NCBI RefSeq assembly: GCF_013394775.1
Contig: NZ_JABXYT010000001.1
Location: 1,812,501 to 1,876,500, forward strand
Source of the DNA: Oribacterium sp. oral taxon 102
Lineage (GTDB): Bacteria > Bacillota > Clostridia > Lachnospirales > Lachnospiraceae
DNA length: 64,000 nt
Reading direction: 5' to 3'
In this document: positions 53,962 through 62,124 of the stretch, piece by piece
How positions within the stretch are numbered: position 1 is the first letter of the stretch
Layout of the letters: the number at the start of each line of letters is the position of its first letter
Made by a program: the position numbers and the translations under genes
Notes under the pieces: model-generated
Databases searched by the model: none
The model's input: only the letters and a program-made list of their open reading frames with translations
What the model was told of the DNA's origin: nothing

Positions 53962-56097
53962 TCACAGAAATTTCCTTTTCAGACCATAACCCACGCCGGA
54001 GCTGATGAAGAGGAGGCTTATGCTGATCAGCCTTTTCAGCAGCGCCCTTTCTCTCTGCAATTCGGGGAGGTGTAGCCCCTCCCTCCCGGAAGCGTTCCCC
54101 GCTTCCTTCCGCTCCTCCGCAGGACTTCTGTATGCACGAAGCTTCTCCGGCCCTGCGGTGGCTCCGCTCTCCGAGGCATTCGCGGCAGACAGAGCTTGCG
54201 CCGCCTGCTTCATCACAGGCTTACCGGCTGAAAAACGCCGGACTTCCGGACGCACAACACCCGCGCTCGCAGCTGCCGGAATCGCGCTGCCTCCGCCCTC
54301 CGAGGCATTCGCACGGTCGATGCCTGCTACTCTCGCGGAATTTTTCGTGCTTCCGCCCTTCAGGTTCTCCAGAAATACGGAGACCGTCATTTCCCTGTCC
54401 TGTCCCGCCTTCACCTGCATTCGCAGACGCAGCTTCCCGGATCTTGACGCATTCACTGCCTCGCCGGGCAGCTCCGCCTGCATTTTCCCGCTTTTATAGT
54501 CTCCTGTCTCCGGGATATTTCCCTCCGTTTTCTGATATTTCCGGATCAGCGACGAATCGGAGGTATCGATAGAAGCCTCGTATTCCTGTCCCTCGTAGAG
54601 GAAGTATGCTTCGGAAAAGGCGGTGCCCTCCTCGGAAAAGGCAGGCACCGGATCGATGAAGTACAGTGTCAGCGAGACGCTGTCTCCATCCGGCAGAATA
54701 TCCGCCTTATGAGAGAACAGCGCATGAAGCGCGCTTTTCTTTTTTTTGTTTTTCCCCTCCGCAAGGGTAAGATCAGAAATATACGCCTTATCTTCCAGCA
54801 CAATAGAGCTGGTTTTTTTCGTCTCCGACTTTCCCTTTTCAATGTCATCCAGCACCACACGAAATTTCTGCGTAGACTTCATCACCGCATTGACATATGC
54901 CTCGCACTGCAGGTCTCCGTTGACAGAATCCCGGATCGCCGCATTGGGGAGCGTTACCGTCACGACGCTGGTCTCATAATCCCCCTCCGCATCAATGAAG
55001 CCGTCCGCCTGTGAGAAATGCTTAATAAGCTTCCTTCCGCCTCCTACCTTTGCCTTGTAGCTCTTTCCATTATAAAGAAAACGAACGTTCTTGAGCGGCG
55101 TCCCGTATTCCGGATAGCTGGGAACCGGATCGATGATATACATCGTAAGCTTCGTATTCTCCTCCCCCACATCCAGATCCGCTTTTTCGAAGAAAAGCGG
55201 CTCGCACATGCTCTTCTCCTCGAAATCATCATTCCTTCTCAGGGACATTCTGGCATAATATTTCCCGGTCTCCTCCAGCTTCTCTCCCTTTTGCCCCGGC
55301 TTCTTTTCCGGCTTCTGCGGATCCTTTTTGTCGGGTTTCCCCGTGCCGGGGTCCTCCCCTGTTTTTCCTCCCTCCTTCGGGACATATTCTATTTCAAACA
55401 GGATCGTTCCCATGTACTCGCCTGCCTTGGCTTTCCGTACATCCTCTCTCCGGATCAGCAGGCTGGAATCTATCACAACTCTGGAATCCAGCTCAGTACT
55501 TCTCAGCTTTTTCGTCCCAAAACGATTCTCGAAGGGAATGCCGCAGGCGCTGTCCTCTTCATGATACAGCACGCCCTCCCGCGCGGAGCTGATTCGCAGA
55601 TAGCCCTCCTCTCCATCCGTCATTTCTGCCGATATGGAATAGCGAAGCTCCGTATCCAGATCCGTGCGCAGTGTACCGGCGACAATTTCCGAGGGAATGA
55701 TCACCGTAAAGTCCGCTTCGTTTCCCGTCGGAATCGTCGCAGAGATATCCATGGGCTCCTGCACCGCTTCCTCCTCCGGCATCCTCCCGGCGGCATCCAT
55801 GCTCTCCCGCAAAACAGAGCTGCTCGCTACAGCATTTTTCTCCTCGCCGTCCTTTGCGGCTTCATTTCCTTCCGGGAGCCCGCCGTTGCCGGCCCCCTCA
55901 TCCTTCGCAGGCTGCTCCCTCTCTCCGGTTTTCCCATCCTCTGCAGGCTGCTCTCCCTCCACGTCCTTATTTTCCTGTACAGCGGCACAGTCATTCTGCG
56001 ATACAGCTTCTTCCGCCAGCGCAATCGCCGGCACCGCGGAGAAACAGATCTGCATGGCTGCGGTCAGTATGGCAATCGTGCGAAATCCTCTTTTCAT
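53962..56097 (-). CDS. Cell-surface protein with two NEAT-like domains
   Basis: A 711-residue exported protein. In order: signal peptide to about 28; an acidic linker; a beta-sandwich domain (about 117-240, TIPTGNEADFTVIIPSEI); a Lys/Pro-rich linker; NEAT-like domain A (about 278-420, GKYYARMSLRR and KSMCEPLFFEKAD); NEAT-like domain B (about 430-590, more diverged); an Ala/Ser-rich spacer; and a C-terminal TM with basic end. No LPxTG is seen. Domain A has Met297 and Met406 where heme ligands are expected, and no YxxxY. It should capture heme and pass it to the Shp-like protein. Confidence 0.78.
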   Translation of the reverse strand: MKRGFRTIAILTAAMQICFSAVPAIALAEEAVSQNDCAAVQENKDVEGEQPAEDGKTGEREQPAKDEGAGNGGLPEGNEAAKDGEEKNAVASSSVLRESMDAAGRMPEEEAVQEPMDISATIPTGNEADFTVIIPSEIVAGTLRTDLDTELRYSISAEMTDGEEGYLRISSAREGVLYHEEDSACGIPFENRFGTKKLRSTELDSRVVIDSSLLIRREDVRKAKAGEYMGTILFEIEYVPKEGGKTGEDPGTGKPDKKDPQKPEKKPGQKGEKLEETGKYYARMSLRRNDDFEEKSMCEPLFFEKADLDVGEENTKLTMYIIDPVPSYPEYGTPLKNVRFLYNGKSYKAKVGGGRKLIKHFSQADGFIDAEGDYETSVVTVTLPNAAIRDSVNGDLQCEAYVNAVMKSTQKFRVVLDDIEKGKSETKKTSSIVLEDKAYISDLTLAEGKNKKKKSALHALFSHKADILPDGDSVSLTLYFIDPVPAFSEEGTAFSEAYFLYEGQEYEASIDTSDSSLIRKYQKTEGNIPETGDYKSGKMQAELPGEAVNASRSGKLRLRMQVKAGQDREMTVSVFLENLKGGSTKNSARVAGIDRANASEGGGSAIPAAASAGVVRPEVRRFSAGKPVMKQAAQALSAANASESGATAGPEKLRAYRSPAEERKEAGNASGREGLHLPELQRERALLKRLISISLLFISSGVGYGLKRKFL

Positions 56098-56120
56098 TTT
56101 CTCTCTCCCATGCTCCCGCC

Positions 56121-56177
56121 GAAGCCTGTCCGCGGATCTGAAGCAGGCTTCACCGCCCCGATTCTGAGACGGGGCGG
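56121..56177 (-). other. Two stem-loops inside the heme operon
   Basis: Between the two NEAT genes, CCGCCCCG (56153-56160) pairs with 56170-56177, and GAAGCCTG (56121-56128) pairs with 56144-56151, each 8 bp. Neither has a T-run. They could stabilise the upstream message or reduce read-through. Confidence 0.6.
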
Positions 56178-56220
56178 CACGAAAGACAGATACCGTGTGA
56201 TGTGCTTTATCACTTGAAGT

Positions 56221-57171
56221 TTATTTCGTGAGATACTCGATATGGAATACGGTGGTTCCGGTATAGTCTCCCGGCTTCTTATTCTTCAGCTCCTTCGCCA
56301 AAACGGAAAGGGTCGCAGATTCCGTCCCGGACTGCCGGAATTCTCTGGTTCCGAAGCTATTGGTAAAGGCGATGCTGCTGCCGCCTGCCTTCAGGTCGCC
56401 CTTCTCCGCCGCGCTGATCTTCACATAGCCGTCATCATTTCCCGCCTCGATATCGACCTTCACATCGTAGTTCTTCTCATTGTCCTGCTTCAGATCCAGC
56501 TCTCCCATGGAGATCGCTTCCGGAATGGTGACGGTATAGGCAGACGGTGTCGCCGCCACTGTTGCCCTCACCGTGAGGCTTCTGTTGTTTTTATCCTCCG
56601 TCTGTCCGCTCTCTCCGCCGCTTCCCTCTGCAGCCTTGACCAGCGTCAGATCCTCCAGCTTCATATCAAAGCTCACGTTGGAATGCATCACTACACCGAC
56701 GTAGGCCGATACCGGAAGCACTGTTTCCTCCAGCGCCGCCTTCGGAACGGTAAAGCTCACGATCTCCGTCGAAATCTCCTCCCCCTCTGTCGTCCCAAAC
56801 ATCGACACGGTTTTCTTCATGGGCTTCAGGGGTTTCGTCTCCAGATCCAGCTCCGCCTCATAGCTCTGCCCCTGATAGCTCAGCTTCACGTCCTTTACCG
56901 TCCCGTCCGCCCCGTCTGTCGGAAATCCCGGAACCGGAAATGCCACATAGCTGCGGATCACCGCGTCATTTCCGGATATGGTCACATCCGCCTTCTCCAC
57001 AAACAAAGGGTCGCACATACTGGGACTTGTCTTCCCCTTTTGAAGCATGGTGAGCTTCGCCGTATACGCTCCGTCCACGCGGCCCACCTGCTCCGCGAAG
57101 GACGGGATCGTCATATTTCCTGCCAGCAGCGCCGCTGCCACTACCGTTGCCAAGATCTTCTTCAGCTTCAT
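56221..57171 (-). CDS. Secreted NEAT-like hemophore candidate
   Basis: A 316-residue exported protein: signal peptide to about 27, one NEAT-like domain (about 32-175, DGAYTAKLTMLQ, SPSMCDPLFVEKADVTI), a short linker, then a beta-sandwich domain (about 200-316, SAYTVTIPEAISMGELDL) also found in the larger neighbour. There is no TM or sorting signal, so it may be released or held by protein contact. Met52 and Met162 are candidate heme ligands in place of the usual YxxxY tyrosine. AGGAGG stands before ATG 57171, nine nt after the small upstream gene. Confidence 0.78.
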   Translation of the reverse strand: MKLKKILATVVAAALLAGNMTIPSFAEQVGRVDGAYTAKLTMLQKGKTSPSMCDPLFVEKADVTISGNDAVIRSYVAFPVPGFPTDGADGTVKDVKLSYQGQSYEAELDLETKPLKPMKKTVSMFGTTEGEEISTEIVSFTVPKAALEETVLPVSAYVGVVMHSNVSFDMKLEDLTLVKAAEGSGGESGQTEDKNNRSLTVRATVAATPSAYTVTIPEAISMGELDLKQDNEKNYDVKVDIEAGNDDGYVKISAAEKGDLKAGGSSIAFTNSFGTREFRQSGTESATLSVLAKELKNKKPGDYTGTTVFHIEYLTK

Positions 57172-57180
57172 TTCAACCTC

Positions 57181-57702
57181 CTATGCCGCTCTCAATATAC
57201 AGTTCAGTTTCGCACCGTTTTTACCGCTGTAGCTCCCATCCATGGAAAGCGTTTCGTACTCCAGCAGCAGTCTGTAATCTCCTGCCTCCAGCGCCCTGTT
57301 CAGCTCGATCTCATAGAGATGCTGTCCAGGCTTCAGCAGCTTGGATGCATAGATTTCCTCCCCGGTATCGCTGAGTGTGAGCTTCACCTTGAAGTACACC
57401 TCATTCTCCTCCGGATTATACAGATCCACCGACACATTCTTTGTTCCTGCCGGAACCATAATGACAGAGTAGCCCGGAATCCGGATCCCCCTGTCCGCGT
57501 CACCCTCGGAGGATACCTTCGTCTGCTCCTCTTCAAACTGCGGAGCCGTTGTTTCCGCTTCCGCTGACCAGCTCCTCCTGCTTCCGGACATACTGTAGGC
57601 GCCGGTAGCCAGCAGTGCCAGAAGGAGCAGCAGGATGATCCCATTCTGCAAGGATGGCTTCTTATGGAAACCGTCTGGTGTTTTTCTGTTTGAGTCTGCC
57701 AT
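57181..57702 (-). CDS. Small membrane-anchored beta-sandwich protein of unknown function
   Basis: A 173-residue protein with a cytosolic N-terminus, one TM (GIILLLLLALLATGAYSM) and an extracellular immunoglobulin-like domain (about 70-173: RIPGYSVIMVPAGTKNVSVDLYNPEENEVYFKV shown in part). I recognise this as a domain type common beside clostridial surface proteins, but not its function. It is first in the heme operon, which suggests a role in display or assembly of the NEAT proteins. The ribosome site is weak. Confidence 0.65.
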   Translation of the reverse strand: MADSNRKTPDGFHKKPSLQNGIILLLLLALLATGAYSMSGSRRSWSAEAETTAPQFEEEQTKVSSEGDADRGIRIPGYSVIMVPAGTKNVSVDLYNPEENEVYFKVKLTLSDTGEEIYASKLLKPGQHLYEIELNRALEAGDYRLLLEYETLSMDGSYSGKNGAKLNCILRAA

Positions 57703-57722
57703 AAGCTTCTCGCTTTCTTTTG

Positions 57723-57749
57723 GTTAGAAGAAACTAACTAAGCAGTTAG
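57723..57749. promoter_or_regulatory. Candidate DtxR-type operators of the heme operon
   Basis: GTTAG-N6-CTAAC (57723-57738) continues as CTAAC-N6-GTTAG (57734-57749), so three half-sites recur every 11 bp. They lie directly downstream of the -10 element, over the likely transcription start. The same GTTAG-N6-CTAAC plan is found before the regulator gene. Confidence 0.6.
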
Positions 57750-57750
57750 A

Positions 57751-57780
57751 ATTATAGGAGCTCCCCGCTCCCTGCGTCAA
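57751..57780 (-). promoter_or_regulatory. Heme operon promoter
   Basis: On the minus strand TTGACG (57775-57780) and a perfect TATAAT (57751-57756) are 18 bp apart, with a leader of about 40 nt. Confidence 0.8.
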
Positions 57781-58027
57781 TCAGACAGTTGTTGCGCTTC
57801 CGCAACCATTGTCATAGGCTTTTCTCTATTTTTATCCAAATTTTACAATTTATGGCTGAATAAAGCATGTTTTATATTTCACATGCAGTCTTTTCCTGTT
57901 TTGCACACCCGCAACAGCGATGCACATACTTCGTAATATTCGTATTGCAAATGCCGCGCTGCGCTTCACTCCGGCGGTGCGGCAGGGCAGCACACAGTGC
58001 CGATGACACTGAAAATCCGGCAGAGCC
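57781..58027. other. Non-coding region between regulator and heme operon
   Basis: This 247-bp stretch, part of a 325-bp gap, holds a GTTGCG-CTTC-CGCAAC hairpin (57791-57806), an AT-rich segment (57815-57900) and a GC-rich palindromic stretch near 57955-58000 that may end the regulator transcript. No gene was found. Confidence 0.5.
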
Positions 58028-58849
58028 TTACAGGATCAGCAGAAGAGACACTCTGCTCTCCGGCATGTGCATTTCCGCCACAGTACTCCTGATGCAGAGC
58101 TCCGCTACAGCATGGCAGCTACAATCTGAAATGCTGATTATATGAAATATTTCAAAGGGAATGAAAAACTCATTTCCCGTCCTGACAGCGTCATAGGAAA
58201 GCTCCTCCTTCACATAGCGAAGGCTCCTTGCCTCTCCTGCCATATAGCTTCCCGTCTCCCGGCTCCTGCACTGGATGGACAGCGCGCTCAGCACTACGGT
58301 TCCGTCGCTCCCGTGAACCTTCAGCCGGAGGGGATGCACGAAGCCCTCATTTGCCATGGAAACATGGAAGCCGGGCTGCTCCCCATATTTATAAAATACA
58401 AAGTCCAGCTGATATTCTCCGTCCGGCAGCGCCCTGCAGAGCTGATAGCTGCTGGGAAAGGGCGTTTTGTGCATCTGCCGACTGGCGCTGTAAAGCAAGG
58501 TCTGTGCGGACAGCTTTTCCAGCAGCTCCTCCGAGCAGCCCAGATAAAGCGCCTCCGCGTCCTCCTCCGCATTCTGTGCGGAAACGGCATATAGCCTGCA
58601 CCATTCGTCTGCGATTTTCTTTCCCCGCGCGAGCCGCGTCGCTATCTGCCTTCCATGCTCTGTAAGATACATCCGCTTTTCACGATCCTTGCGCAGCAGC
58701 CCCTGCTCCTCGCACCAATCCGCGGCTCTGCTGATCGTGGACTTCGCCACATTGTGCTGTGCTGCCATATAGCTTATGCTCCGGCAGTGTTCATCAATTT
58801 CTATCAGGCTCATCAGCAGCCTTGCCTTCACAGGCGTCAATTTCTCCAT
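58028..58849 (-). CDS. DtxR/MntR-like regulator with extra C-terminal domain
   Basis: A 273-residue regulator. Residues 1-75 form a winged helix (ISYMAAQHNVAKSTISRAADWCEEQGLL, then MYLTEHGRQIATRL). Residues 76-125 resemble the metal-dimerisation helices of DtxR (AEEDAEALYLGCSEELLEKL). A beta-rich C-terminal domain of about 140 residues follows that I do not recognise. ATG 58849 has GGAG just upstream. It stands just upstream of the heme operon on the same strand, and both have GTTAG-type palindromes, so it is the likely iron- or heme-responsive repressor of both. Confidence 0.75.
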   Translation of the reverse strand: MEKLTPVKARLLMSLIEIDEHCRSISYMAAQHNVAKSTISRAADWCEEQGLLRKDREKRMYLTEHGRQIATRLARGKKIADEWCRLYAVSAQNAEEDAEALYLGCSEELLEKLSAQTLLYSASRQMHKTPFPSSYQLCRALPDGEYQLDFVFYKYGEQPGFHVSMANEGFVHPLRLKVHGSDGTVVLSALSIQCRSRETGSYMAGEARSLRYVKEELSYDAVRTGNEFFIPFEIFHIISISDCSCHAVAELCIRSTVAEMHMPESRVSLLLIL

Positions 58850-58886
58850 TTTTCTCCACATCCTAACAGATTTTTAACAGTTCTTA

Positions 58887-58902
58887 ATTAGTTTATACTA
58901 AC
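58887..58902. promoter_or_regulatory. Candidate operator of the DtxR-like gene
   Basis: ATTAG-TTTATA-CTAAC, an imperfect 5-6-5 palindrome matching those of the heme operon, overlaps a TATAAA -10-like element on the minus strand, with TTGAAA 15 bp upstream of it. Autoregulation is likely. Confidence 0.5.
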
Positions 58903-58978
58903 TTTCGCTTTCTTTCAAGCCATGAACCGCAGGATGCGGAGAAGAAGCGCCAAATATCCACTCACATAAACTGCACAC

Positions 58979-59005
58979 AAAAAGCTCCGGAAATCCGGAG
59001 CTTTT
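58979..59005 (-). terminator. tRNA-Lys terminator
   Basis: AAAAGCTCCGG pairs with CCGGAGCTTTT in an 11-bp stem directly after the tRNA. A T-run follows on the minus strand. Confidence 0.92.
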
Positions 59006-59007
59006 CG

Positions 59008-59080
59008 TGCGCCCTCAGGGACTCGAACCCTGGACAAATAGATTAAGAGTCTACTGCTCTACCAGCTGAGCTAAGGGCGC
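59008..59080 (-). tRNA. tRNA-Lys, anticodon CTT
   Basis: A 73-nt cloverleaf: acceptor GCGCCCT with AGGGCGC plus discriminator A, D arm GCTCAGCTGGTAGAGC, anticodon loop with CTT, and T arm CAGGG-TTCGAGT-CCCTG. CCA is not encoded. A terminator follows directly. Confidence 0.97.
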
Positions 59081-59110
59081 ATTTCTGCGGCCGCTTACGA
59101 CGACCGTAGT

Positions 59111-59139
59111 ATCATATCAAATCATACAGACAATGTCAA
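59111..59139 (-). promoter_or_regulatory. tRNA-Lys promoter
   Basis: On the minus strand TTGACA (59134-59139) and TATGAT (59111-59116) have ideal 17-bp spacing. The promoter lies directly after the rpoA stop, so the tRNA is transcribed independently. Confidence 0.88.
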
Positions 59140-59162
59140 TACATTTTTCAGCTATCCTGCCC

Positions 59163-60107
59163 TTATTCCGTCTTCGTTGCGAGGGAAAGCCCCATGCTTT
59201 CCAGCTTGCCCAGAATCTCATCCAGTGATTTCCGCCCCATATTGCGAACCTTCATCAGGTCATCCATGGTCTTGTCACAGAGATCCTCTACAGTATTGAT
59301 ATTGGCGCGCTTCAGACAATTGTAGGAGCGGACGCTGAGCTCCAGCTCATCGATGCTCTTATTCATTTCATCATAGCTGTCCTCAGAGCCGCCGCTGCTC
59401 TGCACCGCATTCTCCCGCGAAGCCTCATCCATGCTCATAAAAAGCTGGAGGTGCGTCTGCATGATACGCGCCGCCAGAGAAACCGCCTCCTCCGGAGCCA
59501 TCGTCCCGTTGGAATAGACATCTAGCACGAGCTTCTCCCTGCCCGGGCCAAGCTCCTCAATGGCAGTATTCACCCTCTTGACCGGCGCATAGATCGCATC
59601 CACGGCGATCACGCCGATCGGAAGCTCGCTGTGATCTCTGGTATTGGCACCGTCATAGCCTCTTCCCTTCGTGATCTTCAGCTCCATGTAGATCTTCGCA
59701 TCCTTGCCGGACAGTGTCGCGATCTCCTGCTCTTTATTGATAATCTCTACCTCGGAGCTGACCTTGATATCCGCCGCGGTCACGACGCCCTCTCCCGCAA
59801 AGTCAATATACGCAGTGATCGGCTCGTCGCTTATGGAATCGTCGCGGATCGCGAGCTTCTTCAGATTCATAATAATCTCGGAGACATCCTCCTTCACCCC
59901 GGAAACCGAGGAGAACTCATGATATACGCTGTCGACCTTGACCTCGCTGACCGCCGCGCCCGGCATAGAGGAAAGGAGAATCCGGCGAAGGGAATTGCCC
60001 AGAACGACCGCCTCTCCGCTGGCGAGAGGGCCGCATTCAAATCGTCCGTACTTCTGATCGTCCGAAAGCTCCACAACCTCTAACTCTGGTTTCAACATAT
60101 TTTCCAT
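59163..60107 (-). CDS. rpoA: RNA polymerase alpha subunit
   Basis: A complete 314-residue alpha subunit. The assembly domain has FECGPLASGEAVVLGNSLRRILLSS (seen in part), and PGAAVSEVKVDSV. The C-terminal DNA-binding domain shows LELSVRSYNCLKRANI and VRNMGRKSLDEI. GAGGAG lies seven nt before ATG 60107. The usual partners (rpsK, rpsD, rplQ) are absent: tRNA-Lys follows and gltX precedes. It has its own promoter. It is either a relocated sole copy or a second alpha gene. Confidence 0.97.
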   Translation of the reverse strand: MENMLKPELEVVELSDDQKYGRFECGPLASGEAVVLGNSLRRILLSSMPGAAVSEVKVDSVYHEFSSVSGVKEDVSEIIMNLKKLAIRDDSISDEPITAYIDFAGEGVVTAADIKVSSEVEIINKEQEIATLSGKDAKIYMELKITKGRGYDGANTRDHSELPIGVIAVDAIYAPVKRVNTAIEELGPGREKLVLDVYSNGTMAPEEAVSLAARIMQTHLQLFMSMDEASRENAVQSSGGSEDSYDEMNKSIDELELSVRSYNCLKRANINTVEDLCDKTMDDLMKVRNMGRKSLDEILGKLESMGLSLATKTE

Positions 60108-60183
60108 CTATAAACTCCTCTTATCCGCAGGGAAACGCCAGGGCTGAAAAGCGCAGACTCCCCCCTTATCCATTAACTTAGTA

Positions 60184-60211
60184 ATTATACATTTTTTTTT
60201 TGACTTTGCAA
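60184..60211 (-). promoter_or_regulatory. rpoA promoter
   Basis: On the minus strand TTGCAA (60206-60211) and TATAAT (60184-60189) are 16 bp apart, with a run of ten A in the spacer. The leader is about 75 nt. Confidence 0.7.
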
Positions 60212-60294
60212 ATACTTTCTATCGATTCGGGTTCGTAACAATTCAGATAAGACATTCGCAATTAAATCAAACAGAAGCAACTGCTAGGTAAAGC

Positions 60295-60329
60295 GCAGGC
60301 GGGAGATCCCTTCCGGACTTCCCGCCTGC
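60295..60329 (-). terminator. Candidate gltX terminator
   Basis: A 10-bp GC-rich stem (GCAGGCGGGA with TCCCGCCTGC) and a 15-nt loop lie about 125 bp after gltX in the 348-bp gap. Only a short T stretch follows. The rest of the gap holds the rpoA promoter and AT-rich sequence, with no gene. Confidence 0.55.
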
Positions 60330-60455
60330 CTTGATCTTATCCGTATCCTCAGCCTGCTTCCCATGACTGTTTACTCATAATGCACTCTTTTTCATAATGA
60401 AGCAGAATATTTTCCATTCCTTATATTTCATATCATAGCGCATTTACAGCCAAAA

Positions 60456-61913
60456 TCAAGCCTGCTTCACTTTTAACTTTTCGATTCCCGCTTCGATTCT
60501 CCTTAAAGACTCCTCCCTGCCGAGCAGTTCCATGATCTCCGTGGCGCCCGCCGGCGTCATCTGCTTCCCGGACAGCGCGATGCGGATCGGCCACATCATG
60601 AAGCCCGTCTTGTAGCCCTTCTCCTTTCCGAAGGCAGAGAGCAGCTCGAAGAGCGCGTCATTGGAGAAATCCTCCTGTGCACGGAGCAGCGGCAGTACCT
60701 CCATGAGAAGCTGCAGGGAATTGGCGGGATCCGTCTTCGACTTCTTGTTCACAAAGAGCGCTGCATTATAATCAGGAACCGCCTCGAGGAAATCGATCTG
60801 CGCCGGGATATCGGGGAAAACCTCGATCCGGGTTTTTAGCAGCTCCGCGATATGGCGGAAATCCAGCTCTCTGTGAAGACTCTCCCGGATATACGGGAGA
60901 GCCCGCGCATAGAAAGCATCAAAATCCATCGTCTTGATATACTCCCCGTTCATCCAGCGCAGCTTCCCCATGTCGAAAACCGCCGGGGACTTCGAGATCC
61001 TGTGGTAATCGAAGCTCTCGATCAGCTCCGGGAGACTCATGATCTCCGTATTCCCCTCCGGACTCCAGCCAAGCAGCGCCACGAAGTTCACGACGGCCTC
61101 CGCCACGAAGCCCTGCTCGAGCAGATCCTCGAAGGAGGAATGTCCGGAACGCTTGCTGAGCTTCCTGTGGTTCTCGTCTGTAATCAGCGGACAGTGAATG
61201 TACTTCGGGATCTCCCAGCCGAACGCCGTATAGAGGCGGTTGTATTTCGGGCTGGAGGAGAGGTACTCATTGCCGCGAACGACATGAGTGATCCCCATCA
61301 GATGATCGTCCACCACATTGGCGAAGTTATAGGTCGGGAAGCCGTCCGACTTCATCAGCACCATGTCGTCCAGCTCGGAATTCTCTACCGTTACCTCGCC
61401 GTAAAGCTCATCCTGAAAGCTCGTCGTCCCCTCAGCCGGATTGTTCTGCCGGATAACATAGGGCACGCCCGCATCGAGCTTCTCCCGAATCTCTTCCGGA
61501 GAAAGTGCGAGACAATGTTTATCATAATGCAGGATCTCTTCACCGTTCACCGTCGTCTTCAGGCTGTCAAGGCGTTCCTTCGTGCAGAAGCAGTAATATG
61601 CCTGTCCTCTCCGGACGAGCTCCTCCGCATATTTGCGGTAGATCCCCGCCTGTACCCGCGCGGACTGTACATAGGGTCCGCAGCTCCCCGGCTTCTCCGG
61701 GCTCTCGTCCGGAACCAGTCCCGTGTCCGCGAGCGTCTCATTGATAAGCTCTACGGCACCCTCCACGAGCCTTCCCTGATCGGTATCCTCGATGCGAAGC
61801 AGGAAGTCCCCGCCCTCATGCTTCGCAATCAGATAAGCATACAGCGCCGTTCTCAGGTTCCCGACATGCATCCGCCCTGTCGGGGAGGGCGCGTAACGTG
61901 TTCTGATCTTCAT
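60456..61913 (-). CDS. gltX: Glutamyl-tRNA synthetase
   Basis: A 485-residue class Ib synthetase charging tRNA-Glu (and perhaps tRNA-Gln, if GatCAB is used). The HIGH motif appears as HVGN (16-19) in PSPTGRMHVGNL, and the KMSKS motif as KLSKRSG. The anticodon-binding helical domain completes the protein. ATG 61913 is set by AGGAG five nt upstream and the family start MKIRTRYAPS; a 41-codon extension is not conserved. Confidence 0.97.
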   Translation of the reverse strand: MKIRTRYAPSPTGRMHVGNLRTALYAYLIAKHEGGDFLLRIEDTDQGRLVEGAVELINETLADTGLVPDESPEKPGSCGPYVQSARVQAGIYRKYAEELVRRGQAYYCFCTKERLDSLKTTVNGEEILHYDKHCLALSPEEIREKLDAGVPYVIRQNNPAEGTTSFQDELYGEVTVENSELDDMVLMKSDGFPTYNFANVVDDHLMGITHVVRGNEYLSSSPKYNRLYTAFGWEIPKYIHCPLITDENHRKLSKRSGHSSFEDLLEQGFVAEAVVNFVALLGWSPEGNTEIMSLPELIESFDYHRISKSPAVFDMGKLRWMNGEYIKTMDFDAFYARALPYIRESLHRELDFRHIAELLKTRIEVFPDIPAQIDFLEAVPDYNAALFVNKKSKTDPANSLQLLMEVLPLLRAQEDFSNDALFELLSAFGKEKGYKTGFMMWPIRIALSGKQMTPAGATEIMELLGREESLRRIEAGIEKLKVKQA

Positions 61914-62072
61914 CCTCTCTCCTCTTTTCTCCATTTCCAGAAAAATCCGTATGCCGAAGTCTTCGGTATCCCATAGTATATGCGCAGCTCCGCTTCTTCG
62001 GAACCCTCGCAGTGTCGGCAGGTTTTCGGCAGTCAAATCTCTGTCCGTACGGAATGCTCCTCCGGAGGCAGG

Positions 62073-62102
62073 AAAAGGACTCCGGCGCAGCGCGCTGGAG
62101 CC
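62073..62102 (-). terminator. pnp terminator
   Basis: An imperfect GC-rich stem (62077-62088 with 62092-62102, one bulge) with a 3-nt loop, followed by TTTT on the minus strand. Confidence 0.6.
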
Positions 62103-62124
62103 CTCCTCTTCCCCTCCCGCAGAT

